Part shown: in pieces, positions 26,024 through 36,830 of the stretch
Numbering within the stretch: the stretch's first letter is position 1
How the letters are laid out: each line of letters begins with the position of its first letter
NCBI RefSeq assembly: GCF_018138145.1
Contig: NZ_CP073104.1
Span: 4,593,001-4,657,000 of the forward strand
Length of the DNA stretch: 64,000 bases
Source of the DNA: Pseudomonas sp. SCA2728.1_7
GTDB taxonomy: Bacteria; Pseudomonadota; Gammaproteobacteria; Pseudomonadales; Pseudomonadaceae
Direction: 5' to 3'
The notes under the pieces: model-generated
Database searches by the model: none
The model's input: only the letters and a program-made list of their open reading frames with translations
What the model was told of the DNA's origin: nothing
Translations under genes and position numbers: made by a program

Positions 26024-26836
26024 TCACTGCGCGCTGCTTTCCTGCTGCTCAACGGTTTTGCGGTTGGCCGTGACTGAGTTCAGTGAAGGGCTGCCGGCGG
26101 GCGCAGCGCCGTAGCGTGCGCTCAGCTCGGCGTAGGCCGGTTCGCGCTTGAAGCGCTTGAGTTCGGCGCCAAACCGCTGCACCAGCAAATCCATGCCGGC
26201 ATTGCGCCGAACCGCGAGAAACTGGCTTTGACGGCTAATGACGGTAGGGTTTTCAGTGATTTGATCGCGAATATTCAGCTCATCGAGCAAGTGCTGGCCA
26301 ACGCGGCGATCAGTAATCAGCAAGTCGATGCGACCGCGCACCAGTTTGCCGAAGTTGGCTTCGTGGGTCGGTGCCGGTTCACGGCTAAACAACGTTGATT
26401 CGCGGAAATCGGGGCTGTACAGATAACCCGGCGAAGTGCCGATGGTCAGGCCTTTGAGCTCTTCCAGTTTGCTGAACGGGTGCGGCCGGTCATTGGCGTA
26501 GAACATCACGAACTCGACGTCCGACAGCGGTTCGCTCGGGTAGAGCAGGGTGGCGTCGCGCTCGTCGCTGTGAAAGATATCCAGCGCGCCGTCGGCCTGA
26601 CCGGTCTCAAGCATCGACAGGCAGCGCTTCCACGGCAGGAATTGCCATTCGACTTCAATGCCCAGACGCTTGAAGACGATGGCCGTGGTTTCATAGTCCA
26701 GCCCGAGGTTCTTGCCGCCTTCCTCATACACATAAGGCGCCCATGGCTCGGTGACAATACGCAGCTTTTCGCCTCGAGCGGCGAAGCTCAGGCAAGCAAA
26801 AACCAGCACGGCGAATAACTGCGTGATCAAAGGCAT
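26024..26836 (-). CDS. Periplasmic solute-binding protein (SBP family 3)
   Basis: A 270-residue protein with a signal peptide (MPLITQLFAVLVFACLSFAA) and a family 3 binding domain starting EKLRIVTEPWAPYVYEEGGK. The ligand is probably an amino acid or other small polar compound, but key residues do not allow a choice. No ABC permease or ATPase gene is near, so it is an orphan binding protein. The C-terminal tail (NSVTANRKTVEQQESSAQ) is extra and polar. A paralog lies at 56671-57408. Confidence 0.82.
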   Translation of the reverse strand: MPLITQLFAVLVFACLSFAARGEKLRIVTEPWAPYVYEEGGKNLGLDYETTAIVFKRLGIEVEWQFLPWKRCLSMLETGQADGALDIFHSDERDATLLYPSEPLSDVEFVMFYANDRPHPFSKLEELKGLTIGTSPGYLYSPDFRESTLFSREPAPTHEANFGKLVRGRIDLLITDRRVGQHLLDELNIRDQITENPTVISRQSQFLAVRRNAGMDLLVQRFGAELKRFKREPAYAELSARYGAAPAGSPSLNSVTANRKTVEQQESSAQ

Positions 26837-26910
26837 GGCTTGAGATTACGACGAGAAACGCGAAAGAGCCAGAAAGTGCCTGCACAAGCTCTGTTTCGGG
26901 CCTTTAAACG

Positions 26911-26970
26911 CAAAAAATCGCAGCCTCAACAACCCTTGTAGGAGCTGCCGAAGGCTGCGATCTTTTGATC
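26911..26970. repeat. Degenerate REP pair, type 3
   Basis: A complete arm, GTAGGAGCTGCCGAAGGCTG...GATCTTTTGAT, has only a damaged partner (AAAAAATCGCAGCCTC) upstream. The 170-bp gap between the solute-binding gene and metF holds nothing else clear. Confidence 0.6.
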
Positions 26971-27006
26971 TTGCTTGTCGCTTTCAGCTTGAAGCTTGTA
27001 GCTGCT

Positions 27007-27852
27007 TCAACGAGGCAACTTCAGGTTATTCCAGATCGCCAGACTAGGTTCAGCCTGGTTCATGGAATAGAAGTGCAGCCCCGGTGCGCCGCCCTGCAAC
27101 AGGCGCTCGCACATCTCGCTGACGACTTGCTCACCAAAGCGCTGAATGCTTTGCGTGTCATCGCCGTAGGCTTCCAGTTGCTTGCGAATCCAGCGCGGGA
27201 TTTCCGCACCGCAGGCATCGGAGAAGCGCGCGAGTTTGCTGTAGTTGGTGATCGGCATGATCCCCGGCACGATCGGCAGATCGACACCCTGCGCCTGCAA
27301 ACGGTCGACGAAGTAGAAGTAGCTGTCGGCGTTGAAGAAGTACTGGGTGATCGCGCTGTCGGCGCCGGCGCGAGCCTTGCGCACGAAGTTGGCCAGATCG
27401 TCTTCGTAGTTGCGTGCTTGCGGATGCATCTCCGGGTAAGCGGCAACTTCGATGTGGAAATGGTCACCGGTTTCTTCACGAATGAATTCCACCAGTTCAT
27501 TGGCGTGACGCAGCTCACCGCTGGTCATGCCCATGCCGGACGGCAGGTCACCGCGCAGAGCGACGATGCGCTTGATGCCGGCGGCCTTGTACTCGTTCAG
27601 CAGGCCGCGCAGGTCGTCCTTGCTGTCGCCGACGCACGACAAGTGCGGAGCGGCCGGGATTTTGACTTCGCTTTCCAGTTGCAGAACGGTGTTGAGGGTG
27701 CGATCACGGGTCGAACCACCAGCGCCATAGGTGCAGGAAAAGAAGTCGGGATTGTAAGTGGCCAGCTGACGGGCAGTGGCGAGCAGTTTTTCATGCCCAG
27801 CATCGGTCTTGGTCGGGAAGAACTCGAAGCTGTAGCGACGGTCTTGGGACAT
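27007..27852 (-). CDS. metF: 5,10-methylenetetrahydrofolate reductase
   Basis: A 281-residue FAD enzyme that makes 5-methyl-THF for methionine synthesis. Typical segments are YSFEFFPTKTDAGHEKLL at the N-terminus, CTYGAGGSTRDRTL, RIVALRGDLPSGMG, ITQYFFNADSYFYFVDR and PIVPGIMPITNYSKL. I chose the start at 27852 (MSQDRRYSFEF) because AAGG lies eight bases before it; ATG 27858 would leave two bases. It follows ahcY on the same strand, separated by a REPIN. The pair probably forms one transcription unit controlled by the SAH riboswitch. Confidence 0.95.
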   Translation of the reverse strand: MSQDRRYSFEFFPTKTDAGHEKLLATARQLATYNPDFFSCTYGAGGSTRDRTLNTVLQLESEVKIPAAPHLSCVGDSKDDLRGLLNEYKAAGIKRIVALRGDLPSGMGMTSGELRHANELVEFIREETGDHFHIEVAAYPEMHPQARNYEDDLANFVRKARAGADSAITQYFFNADSYFYFVDRLQAQGVDLPIVPGIMPITNYSKLARFSDACGAEIPRWIRKQLEAYGDDTQSIQRFGEQVVSEMCERLLQGGAPGLHFYSMNQAEPSLAIWNNLKLPR

Positions 27853-27896
27853 GGTCATACCCTTGGAAACAAGAACCTTCGAGGCGCTGCAATCCC

Positions 27897-27990
27897 GTGT
27901 GGGAGCGAGCCTGCTCGCGAAAGCGCTGGGTCAGACAACACGGATGTTGAATGTTGAGACGCCTTCGCGAGCAGGCTCGCTCCCACAGGG
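27897..27990. repeat. REPIN, type 2 (long spacer) inside the ahcY-metF unit
   Basis: GTGTGGGAGCGAGCCTGCTC and its inverted copy surround a spacer of about 45 nt. It sits in the 156 bp between ahcY and metF. A stable stem there could protect the upstream mRNA or reduce metF expression. Confidence 0.9.
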
Positions 27991-28008
27991 AGAGCGAGCG
28001 AGCGCCTG

Positions 28009-29619
<1,611 letters not shown>

Positions 29620-29739
29620 AGGGTTTCTGTCGGCCAGATGAAGATCGTTAATGACGACCATAGTCGAAGCCGCATGGAGCCTGACCGCTCAGTCTGCCAA
29701 GATACCGTCCATCGTTCGGCAAGACACTCAGGAGTGAAG

Positions 29740-30147
29740 ATGAATTTCCACACCCGCAAATGGGTAAAACCCGAAGACCTCAACCCCAACGGCACTCTGT
29801 TCGGTGGCAGCCTGTTGCGCTGGATCGACGAAGAAGCGGCGATTTACGCGATCGTCCAGTTGGGCAATCAGCGCGTGGTGACCAAGTACATTTCCGAAAT
29901 CAACTTCGTCAGCGCCTCGCGCCAGGGCGACATCATCGAACTGGGCATCACCGCCACCGAGTTCGGCCGCACCTCGATCACCCTGACCTGCGAAGTGCGC
30001 AACAAGATCACCCGCAAGAGCATTCTGACCGTCGAGAAGATGGTGTTTGTGAATCTGGGCGAAGACGGCTTGCCAGCACCGCATGGGCGCACTGAAATCA
30101 AATATGTGAAAGACCAGTTTCAGGAAGATGAGTTAGTTACCAAGTGA
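29740..30147 (+). CDS. Acyl-CoA thioesterase (YciA/hotdog type)
   Basis: A 135-residue hotdog-fold thioesterase expected to hydrolyse short and medium acyl-CoAs in the cytoplasm. The catalytic region is NPNGTLFGGSLLRWIDEEAA, and INFVSASRQGDIIELG follows. ATG 29740 has GGAG at 29731-29734; the open frame to 29638 has no family sequence. It is divergent from ahcY and monocistronic, followed by a REPIN. Confidence 0.87.
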   Translation: MNFHTRKWVKPEDLNPNGTLFGGSLLRWIDEEAAIYAIVQLGNQRVVTKYISEINFVSASRQGDIIELGITATEFGRTSITLTCEVRNKITRKSILTVEKMVFVNLGEDGLPAPHGRTEIKYVKDQFQEDELVTK

Positions 30148-30162
30148 CATCAGCGTCGGCTT

Positions 30163-30227
30163 CATCGCGAGCAGGCTCACTCCTACAGGTACAGCGCAGT
30201 CCATGTAGGAGTGAGCCTGCTCGCGAT
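30163..30227. repeat. REPIN, type 1 (short spacer)
   Basis: Inverted ATCGCGAGCAGGCTCACTCC arms surround a GTACAGCGCAGTCC spacer, between the thioesterase gene and the FNT gene. Confidence 0.9.
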
Positions 30228-30321
30228 GACGGTTTCAAAGTCAGCGAAGAATCATCTGGCCACTGAACAGCCATGAACCGCCGGGGTCGTAGGTAAACAC
30301 CACCCCCACGGTTCCCACGCC

Positions 30322-31209
30322 ATGACCACCCCTACCGACGGCAAAACCCCCGACCTCTCGGCCAAAGAGCAGCACGAAGTCGAGAAAAACCAGCCGCCTC
30401 GCGCGGCCGTTCTGCACGAAATCATCCGCTCTCAAGGCGATCAGGAACTGGAGCGCAGCATCGCCGCACTCTGGTGGTCGGCATTGGCGGCCGGGTTGAC
30501 CATGGGCCTGTCGCTGATGGGCATGGGCCTGCTCAACTCGCGCCTGCCCGACGGTGACGAATTCAAAGTGATCGCCAGTTTCGGCTACTGCGCCGGTTTC
30601 CTCGCGGTGATCCTCGCCCGCCAGCAACTGTTCACCGAAAACACCCTGACGGCAGTGCTGCCGGTCATGACCAAGCCGACCCTGCAAAACTTCGGACGGC
30701 TGATCCGCCTGTGGACGGTGGTGCTCGTTGGCAACCTGTGTGGCACGATTCTGGTCGCGTACGTGATGCTCGAGCTGCCGATCTTCGACAGCAAGACGGA
30801 TCATGCCTTCCTCGAAATAGGCCGCAAGGTCATGGAGAACCACGCCAGCCAGATGTTCGCCAAAGGCATCGTTTCCGGCTGGATGATTGCCACCATGGTC
30901 TGGATGATCCCGTCCATGGAGAGCGCGAAGATGTGGATCATCATCCTCATCACCTATTTGATGGCGCTCGGCGATTTCACCCATATCGTGGTGGGTTCGG
31001 CGGAGGTGTCATATCTGGTGTTTGCCGGCGAGTTGCCGTGGAGTGATTTCTGGATGGTCTTCGCGGGGCCGACGCTGGCGGGCAACATCATTGGTGGCAG
31101 CTTTATCTTTGCGCTGATCAGCCATGCGCAGATTCGAAGCGAGAGCGGGGCGCCGAAGGAGTCTGCGGATCAGGCCGAGAAACCGGATCCGCAGCAGATC
31201 AAAAAATGA
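30322..31209 (+). CDS. Formate/nitrite transporter-family channel (YfdC-like)
   Basis: A 295-residue inner-membrane FNT-fold protein with six hydrophobic segments between about residues 52 and 275. Recognisable stretches are SALAAGLTMGLSLMGMGLL, ARQQLFTENTLTAVLPV, WMIATMVWMIPSMESAKMW, ALGDFTHIVVGSAEV and FAGPTLAGNIIGGSFIFALI. The longer polar N-terminal tail and the TEN sequence fit the YfdC branch rather than formate FocA. Substrate is unknown. Its stop codon directly abuts the stop codon of the convergent antiporter gene with no base between. Confidence 0.83.
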   Translation: MTTPTDGKTPDLSAKEQHEVEKNQPPRAAVLHEIIRSQGDQELERSIAALWWSALAAGLTMGLSLMGMGLLNSRLPDGDEFKVIASFGYCAGFLAVILARQQLFTENTLTAVLPVMTKPTLQNFGRLIRLWTVVLVGNLCGTILVAYVMLELPIFDSKTDHAFLEIGRKVMENHASQMFAKGIVSGWMIATMVWMIPSMESAKMWIIILITYLMALGDFTHIVVGSAEVSYLVFAGELPWSDFWMVFAGPTLAGNIIGGSFIFALISHAQIRSESGAPKESADQAEKPDPQQIKK

Positions 31210-32475
31210 TCAGTGGTGAGCGGGTTCGCTGGTGGTCGCGGGCTCGTTGCGCGTCGCGTGCTTGACCAGTTTGCCGATGGTCAGCCCCTGCAACAGGATC
31301 GACGACAGCACCACAATGTAAGTGATGCTCAGCAACAGATCACGCTCCGGGCCCAGCGGCAGGGCCAGCGCCAGTGCCACCGAGACACCGCCGCGCAAAC
31401 CGCCCCAGGTCAGAATCCGGATCGTGCCGGCGGGCACTGTCCGCCAGCGGCGCAGCAGCAGAATCGCCGGGGCCACCGTGAGCAGGCGCGAGAGCAGAAT
31501 GGCCACCGCCAATACACTCGCTGCCGCCACGTGCAGCCAATTGAACGGCAGCAGCAACAGCTCCATGCCGATCAGCGCGAACAGCAGCGCGTTGAGCATG
31601 TCATCGAGCAACTCCCAAAAGCCGTCGAGATAGCGGCGGGTCATGTCGTTCATCGCCAGATTGCGCCCGAGGTTGCCGATGATCAGACCGGCCACTACCA
31701 TCGCGATCGGCGCGGAAACGTGAATCTCCGTGGCCATCGCCGAACCGCCAATGACCAGCGCCAGCGTCAGCATCACGGTGATCTGATGCTGCTCGACGCT
31801 CTTGATCATTCGATAGACCAGATAACCGATCAGCCCGCCGAACAGCACACCGCCGATGGCTTCATGAACGAACAACATCGCGGTGGCGCTGACGGTCGGG
31901 GTTTCGCCGAGTTGGGCGATGCCCAGCAATACGGTGAACACCACAACAGCTGTGCCGTCGTTGAACAGCGATTCGCCAACGATGGTGGTTTTCAGCGGCT
32001 TCGAGGCGTTGGCGGTACGCAGCACGCCGAGCACCGCGATCGGGTCGGTTGGCGAAATCAGCGCGCCGAACAGCAGGCAATACAAGAAGCTCACGTGCCA
32101 GCCGAACAGGGCAAAAATGTAATAGGCGAGGCTGCCGATCACCGCAGTGGCAATCAACACGCCGAAAGTCGCCAACAGGCCGATGGGCCAGCGGTAGCTG
32201 CGCAAGTCATTCAGGTTGACGTGCAAGGCGCCGGCGAACAGCAGGAACGACAGCATCCAGTTCATCAGCAGATCGCCGAAGTCGATCTGACCGATCAGTT
32301 GCTGCACGCGTTCTTCGAGACCGGGGTAGCCGAGCACGCTCAGGCCTTGCAGGATCAGCGAGAACAACAGTGCGGTAACCATCACGCCGATGGTCGGCGG
32401 CAGACCGATGAAGCGGAAGTTGACGAAGGTCAGGAGGGTGGTGAGGCAGATGAAAGCGGCGACAAGTTCAAGCAT
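31210..32475 (-). CDS. Na+/H+ antiporter (CPA1/NhaP type)
   Basis: A 421-residue inner-membrane cation:proton antiporter with about 12 hydrophobic segments. CPA1 features seen are FLLFAGALHVNLNDLRSYRW, CLLFGALISPTDPIAVLGVL (the ion-site Asp region), GESLFNDGTAVVVFTVLLGI and LTWGGLRGGVSVALALALPL. The start is ATG 32475 (MLELVAAFICLTTLLTFVNF), with AGGA upstream. The longer open frame runs through the repeat element at 32588 and is rejected. Confidence 0.9.
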   Translation of the reverse strand: MLELVAAFICLTTLLTFVNFRFIGLPPTIGVMVTALLFSLILQGLSVLGYPGLEERVQQLIGQIDFGDLLMNWMLSFLLFAGALHVNLNDLRSYRWPIGLLATFGVLIATAVIGSLAYYIFALFGWHVSFLYCLLFGALISPTDPIAVLGVLRTANASKPLKTTIVGESLFNDGTAVVVFTVLLGIAQLGETPTVSATAMLFVHEAIGGVLFGGLIGYLVYRMIKSVEQHQITVMLTLALVIGGSAMATEIHVSAPIAMVVAGLIIGNLGRNLAMNDMTRRYLDGFWELLDDMLNALLFALIGMELLLLPFNWLHVAAASVLAVAILLSRLLTVAPAILLLRRWRTVPAGTIRILTWGGLRGGVSVALALALPLGPERDLLLSITYIVVLSSILLQGLTIGKLVKHATRNEPATTSEPAHH

Positions 32476-32587
32476 CCGGGGTCCTTTGGATGAGGTGTGG
32501 AAGATAGCGCACCGAATCTTTGGCGCAGGGGTTGGATGGGTTGAGGGCGATTGAGGGCACAGTTCAAATGATGGGGAGATCAAGAGC

Positions 32588-32763
32588 CCCTCACCCCAGC
32601 CCTCTCCCAGAGGGAGAGGGGGCAAACCGAGGTGTCTGGCGTCAGACATCGACCTGGAAGACCTTATCGCTTATGGATTCAGCAAAGCGGTTTCACGTCG
32701 GCGTATCTCTCAAATATCCCCCATTCAGTCCCCTCTCCCACTGGGAGAGGGCTAGGGTGAGGG
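32588..32763. repeat. Palindromic intergenic element, copy 3
   Basis: The ends are inverted CCCTCACCCCAGCCCTCTCC copies. The middle has ACATCGACCTGGAAGACC, CTTATGGATTCAGCAAAGCG and TCTCAAATATCCCCCATTCA, matching the middle of copy 1. It fills the space between the divergently flanking antiporter and MFS genes. Confidence 0.82.
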
Positions 32764-32783
32764 CTCTTGCAGGCTAAACCCGA

Positions 32784-33953
32784 TTAGCCGGACACATTGA
32801 CCGCAGCCGCCTCACGACGTTGCAGATAAATAAACAAAAGCGCCGTCAGCACCGTCAACACACCGACCAGCGCACCGGTCCACGGCAAGTCCGCCAGATC
32901 CGCGCCACTGGCAACTACCAGCCCGCCGATCCACGCACCCGCCGCATTACCGAGGTTGAAAGCGCTTTGATTCAAGGTCGAGCCGAGGTTCGGCGCTTCA
33001 TGGGCCTGATCGATGATCAGCAGTTGCAGAATCGGGCACAGCGCAAAGGCGAAAATCCCCCACAGCACCAGCGTGATCGCCGCCGGCACCACCGAGTGAC
33101 TGGTCTGGCTGAACGCCGCCAGAATCACCACCACGGCCAGGGCCACACCGACCAGCGACGGCAACAAACGGCTATCAGCCAGGCGTCCGCCGAGCATGCT
33201 GCCGCCGGTCAGGCCGACGCCGAACAACAGCAGCATCACCGTTACCCCGTGTGGGCTGACGCCGGTGATGTCTTGCAGGATCGGCGCGATATAAGTGAAA
33301 ACGCTGAACAGGCTGGTCGACGCCAAAACACTCATGCCCAGCGCCAGCAGCACGTTGACCTTACCCAGCACTTTGAACTCGCTGGCGAGGTTGGCCTTGT
33401 CCATGGGGATGTGTTTCGGCAACCACAACCACTGCGCGAGAGCGGCGATCACACCAATCACCGAGACCGCCCAGAAGGTCGAGCGCCAACCGGCGTACTG
33501 ACCCAACGCTGTTCCCAGCGGCACGCCGAGAACATTGGCCAAGGTCAGGCCGGTGAACATCATCGCAATCGCCTGCGCGCGTTTGTTCGGCGCGACCAGT
33601 CCGGCGGCAACTACCGAACCGATTCCGAAAAATGCTCCGTGACACAGCGCCGTGACCACGCGGGCGGCCATCAGCGTCGCGTAGTTCGGCGCCAGTGCGC
33701 AGAGCACGTTGCCGAGGATGAACATCAGCGTCATCCCCAACAAGGTCGCTTTGCGCGGCATGTTCGCGGTGCCGATCGCCAGGATCGGTGCGCCGAACAC
33801 CACGCCCAGCGCGTAACCGGTGATCAGCAGACCCGCGTGGGGAATGCTCACAGAAAGATCGCGGGCAACATCGGGCAGCAGGCCCATGATGACGAATTCA
33901 GTGGTGCCGATGCCGAACGCGGCAACAGCGAGGGCAAGCAAGGCGAGTGGCAT
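32784..33953 (-). CDS. MFS transporter, AraJ/YdhP-like efflux family
   Basis: A 389-residue 12-helix major facilitator. The N-terminus MPLALLALAVAAFGIGTTEF, then VIMGLLPDVARDLSVSIPHA, is the hallmark of the AraJ/arabinose-efflux-like DHA1 group. The family segment RVVTALCHGAFFGIGSVVAA is also present. ATG 33953 is chosen because the family N-terminus begins there; upstream residues are polar and unlike it. Substrate cannot be read. Confidence 0.87.
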   Translation of the reverse strand: MPLALLALAVAAFGIGTTEFVIMGLLPDVARDLSVSIPHAGLLITGYALGVVFGAPILAIGTANMPRKATLLGMTLMFILGNVLCALAPNYATLMAARVVTALCHGAFFGIGSVVAAGLVAPNKRAQAIAMMFTGLTLANVLGVPLGTALGQYAGWRSTFWAVSVIGVIAALAQWLWLPKHIPMDKANLASEFKVLGKVNVLLALGMSVLASTSLFSVFTYIAPILQDITGVSPHGVTVMLLLFGVGLTGGSMLGGRLADSRLLPSLVGVALAVVVILAAFSQTSHSVVPAAITLVLWGIFAFALCPILQLLIIDQAHEAPNLGSTLNQSAFNLGNAAGAWIGGLVVASGADLADLPWTGALVGVLTVLTALLFIYLQRREAAAVNVSG

Positions 33954-34145
33954 GCGCAAGGTCTCTGTCGGTAGTCTTGACGCTTTGATCAGGCATACGC
34001 AGGCCGACGACCGCTCTCTATGGAGGGCGGTGCAGGCAGGAATTATTGGTGTTTTTCTGTGCGCAACTGAGTGCGGCGTGGTCACTTGCAGTATAAACAG
34101 CTGCTGACACATCGCGAATCAATAATCTGACTATTCGACGATTCA

Positions 34146-34240
34146 CTGTAGGAGCTGCCGCAGGCTCGGGCCGCGTTCGGACGATCTTTTGATCTTGCTG
34201 TTAAAAATCAAAAGATCGCAGCCTGCGGCAGCTTCTACAT
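34146..34240. repeat. REPIN, type 3 (CTGCCGCAGGCT variant)
   Basis: CTGTAGGAGCTGCCGCAGGCT and its inverted copy lie just upstream of the EamA gene. One arm is interrupted by CGGGCCGCGTTCGGAC. Confidence 0.85.
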
Positions 34241-34268
34241 GGGGACTCATAAAAATAAGGGGTAAGAC

Positions 34269-35102
34269 GTGCTGGCGACGGGGTTGGTATTGATGGCGGC
34301 GCTGTTGCATGCGACGTGGAATACGTTAATCAAGTTCAGCGCCGAGCGGTTGCTGGTGGTGGCGTGCATGGACACCGTGGCGCTGCTGGTCGTCGCTATC
34401 GCGTTGCCATTCGTGAGCTTGCCGCCCATGGAAATCTGGCCGTGGATTCTGGCGTCGGCAGCGTTTGAATTGCTGTATCGCTACCTGCTGATTCAGGCGT
34501 ATCGGGTCGGCGATCTCGGGTTGGTCTATCCACTGATGCGTGGTTTGTCGCCGCTGGTAGTGCTGGCGCTGACCCTGATCTTCGCCGGTGAAGTGCTCAC
34601 CACGCAGCAAATCTTCGGCATCATGCTGATCCCGTTCGGCATGATTTGTCTGCTGTGGCAGGGCGGTGGCGGCAAGCATTTGCCGTGGTCGATGCTGCCG
34701 GTGGTGGCGCTGATTGGCCTGTGCATCGGTTGCTATACCTACATCGATGGCCAGGCGTTGCGGCGTTGGTCGCATCCTTTGGATTATCTGGTCTGGGTCA
34801 CGCTGCTCAGCGCCTGGCCGTTTCCGCTGTTGGCGTGGGTCGCCAAGCGTCCGGCGTTCATGTTGTTCTGGCGTGAGCAATGGAAGCTGGGGTTGGCGGT
34901 GGGCGTCTGCGTATTGGCCAGCTACGCTCTGGTGCTATGGGCGATGCAATTGGGCTCGATTGCCGAGGCGGCGGCATTGCGTGAGATCAGCGTGATTCTG
35001 GTGGTGCTGTTCGGCATGCGCTACTTGAAAGAACCTTTCGGCCGTCCGCGGCTCTTAGCCTGTGGGTTGGTACTGATCGGCATGCTGGTGATGAAGTTCT
35101 AA
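34269..35102 (+). CDS. EamA-family (DMT) transporter
   Basis: A 277-residue, ten-helix drug/metabolite transporter. The first half includes LLHATWNTLIKFSAERLL and GDLGLVYPLMRGLSPLVVLA, and the second half SIAEAAALREISVILVVLFG and RLLACGLVLIGMLVMKF. The start is GTG 34269 with AAGGGG seven bases upstream. The REPIN ends about 28 bp before the start. Substrate is unknown. A MAPEG gene follows 39 bp later on the same strand and may be co-transcribed. Confidence 0.85.
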   Translation: MLATGLVLMAALLHATWNTLIKFSAERLLVVACMDTVALLVVAIALPFVSLPPMEIWPWILASAAFELLYRYLLIQAYRVGDLGLVYPLMRGLSPLVVLALTLIFAGEVLTTQQIFGIMLIPFGMICLLWQGGGGKHLPWSMLPVVALIGLCIGCYTYIDGQALRRWSHPLDYLVWVTLLSAWPFPLLAWVAKRPAFMLFWREQWKLGLAVGVCVLASYALVLWAMQLGSIAEAAALREISVILVVLFGMRYLKEPFGRPRLLACGLVLIGMLVMKF

Positions 35103-35141
35103 CGGCCCGCGAATTCTATAACTCGAAAAAAGGACGGCGTT

Positions 35142-35525
35142 ATGACGGTGGCTCTGTGGTGTGTGTTGATTGCGATTTTTCTGCCGTATGTCTGCACTGG
35201 CGTGGCGAAAGCCGTGGGCGGCTACCGGTTGAGTGACAACCACGATCCGCGTGACTTTCTTGAAAGCCTCAACGGTGTGGCCCGTCGGGCGCACGCGGCG
35301 CAACTGAACAGCTTTGAAGTGATGCCGGCGTTTGCAGCGGCGGTGATCGTCGCGCACCTGGTGGGAACCGCGCAGTTGGTGACGGTCAATGTGCTGGCGG
35401 TGATGTTTATTACCAGTCGCCTGCTGTACATCATCTGCTACCTGGCGGACTGGGCGATCCTGCGTTCACTGGTCTGGTTTGTGGGGATGGGGCTGATTGC
35501 TTCGTTCTTCTTTGTGTCGGTCTGA
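35142..35525 (+). CDS. MAPEG-family membrane protein
   Basis: A 127-residue, four-helix protein of the MAPEG superfamily (membrane-associated eicosanoid/glutathione metabolism). The family pattern RRAHAAQLNSFEVMPAFAAA is present in the second helix region. Bacterial members are often of unknown function. AAAAAGGACGG precedes the ATG. Confidence 0.85.
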   Translation: MTVALWCVLIAIFLPYVCTGVAKAVGGYRLSDNHDPRDFLESLNGVARRAHAAQLNSFEVMPAFAAAVIVAHLVGTAQLVTVNVLAVMFITSRLLYIICYLADWAILRSLVWFVGMGLIASFFFVSV

Positions 35526-35552
35526 TTATTTTACTGGTGTTGCTGATGGCCT

Positions 35553-35620
35553 CATCGCGAGCAGGCTCACTCCTACATTTTGGAATGCGTTCCCCTGTAG
35601 GAGTGAGCCTGCTCGCGATA
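35553..35620. repeat. REPIN, type 1 (short spacer)
   Basis: Inverted ATCGCGAGCAGGCTCACTCC arms surround a TTTTGGAATGCGTTCCCC spacer. It lies between the MAPEG and mltA stops, which converge. Confidence 0.9.
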
Positions 35621-35651
35621 GCTATCTGATTACCTCAGCAGATTCCAAGGC

Positions 35652-36830
35652 TTACTTCTTCTCTGTATCGGCCACCTGTGGCACTTGCGGCAACGCCGCG
35701 CCTTTTGGCCAGAGCATCCAGATCTGCCCTTGCTGTTTCATGTCCCCGGCCAGTTGCCCGGCCGCCTCCCCGGTGCCCCAAAACAGATCCGCACGCACCT
35801 CGCCGGCAATCGCGCCGCCGGTGTCCTGCGCCGCCACCGGGCGCACCAGTGCCGTGCCATCCGGTTTTGTGGTCGACAGCCACAACAGACTGCCCAACGG
35901 AATCACCTTGCGATCCACCGCCGCGCTGTAGCCGGCAGTCAACGGTACGTTCAGCGAACCGCGCGGGCCTTCATTGCTGTCCGGGTTGCGGGTGAAGAAC
36001 ACATAACTCGGGTTGCTACCCAACAGTTCGGGGATGCGCGACGGATTGGCTTTGGCCCAATTGCTGATCGCGTTCATGGTCACGTCTTCTTTCTTCAGCT
36101 CACCTTGTTCGACCAGCCAGCGGCCAATCGGCCGGTATGGATGGCCGTTCTGATCGGCGTAGGCAATGCGCAGTTGTTTGCCGTCCTCGGTCTGAATCCG
36201 TCCGGAACCCTGTATCTGTAGAAATTGCAGATTCATCGGGTCAGTCAGGTAGGCAACCACCGGGGCTTTCACACCTTTGGATTCGATGGTCGCGGCATCG
36301 TCGTATGGCTTCAGCACGCGGCCTTCGAGGCGACCGCGCAGGCGTTTGCCTTTGAGTTCGGGATAGATGCTGTCGAGCGAGACGATGATCATGTCTTCCG
36401 GCACGCCATACACCGGCACGTTGGCCGCGTCGGTGGGCGTCAGGCTGCCGGGGTAGACCGGCTCGTAGTAGCCGGTGATCAAACCGTTGGGGTTGTCGTT
36501 TTCAGCGCGTAGGCCGTAGACATCGAGATTCTGTTTGAGAAACGCACGAATCTCGGAGGCGCTCTGCGGAACATTGGCCGCTGCTGCGCAGGTAGTGCTC
36601 CAGACCGCATCTGCCTTGAGTCGGGCGCACGCGCTGCGCCACGAACCGAAACCGGCGACCAGATCGCTATCGGATACCGCCGGCAAGGCTTCCCAGGTCG
36701 CGCTGGAATAAGTGGCCAGCGCGTGGGTTTTTGGCTTGGCGGTTTCGCCACCGGTGCAGCCGGCGAGAATTGCCAACACTGGAAGGGTGGCTATGAGCGG
36801 GTGAAACCAGGCCTTGAGACGGCTGTTCAT
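35652..36830 (-). CDS. mltA: Membrane-bound lytic murein transglycosylase A
   Basis: A 392-residue outer-membrane lipoprotein that cleaves peptidoglycan strands and leaves 1,6-anhydromuramyl ends. The lipobox is AILAGC (Cys about 25) after MNSRLKAWFHPLIATLPVL. It contains GLITGYYEPVYPGSL, FLQIQGSGRIQTEDG and the 3D domain with the catalytic aspartate in VAAQDTGGAIAGEVRADLFW. ATG 36830 follows AGGA by eight bases; upstream codons are non-family. Confidence 0.94.
   Translation of the reverse strand: MNSRLKAWFHPLIATLPVLAILAGCTGGETAKPKTHALATYSSATWEALPAVSDSDLVAGFGSWRSACARLKADAVWSTTCAAAANVPQSASEIRAFLKQNLDVYGLRAENDNPNGLITGYYEPVYPGSLTPTDAANVPVYGVPEDMIIVSLDSIYPELKGKRLRGRLEGRVLKPYDDAATIESKGVKAPVVAYLTDPMNLQFLQIQGSGRIQTEDGKQLRIAYADQNGHPYRPIGRWLVEQGELKKEDVTMNAISNWAKANPSRIPELLGSNPSYVFFTRNPDSNEGPRGSLNVPLTAGYSAAVDRKVIPLGSLLWLSTTKPDGTALVRPVAAQDTGGAIAGEVRADLFWGTGEAAGQLAGDMKQQGQIWMLWPKGAALPQVPQVADTEKK

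Noticed and set aside
31213..32493. 426-codon plus-strand open frame opposite the Na+/H+ antiporter
   Set aside because: Gln/Arg/His-rich antisense frame with no family signal.
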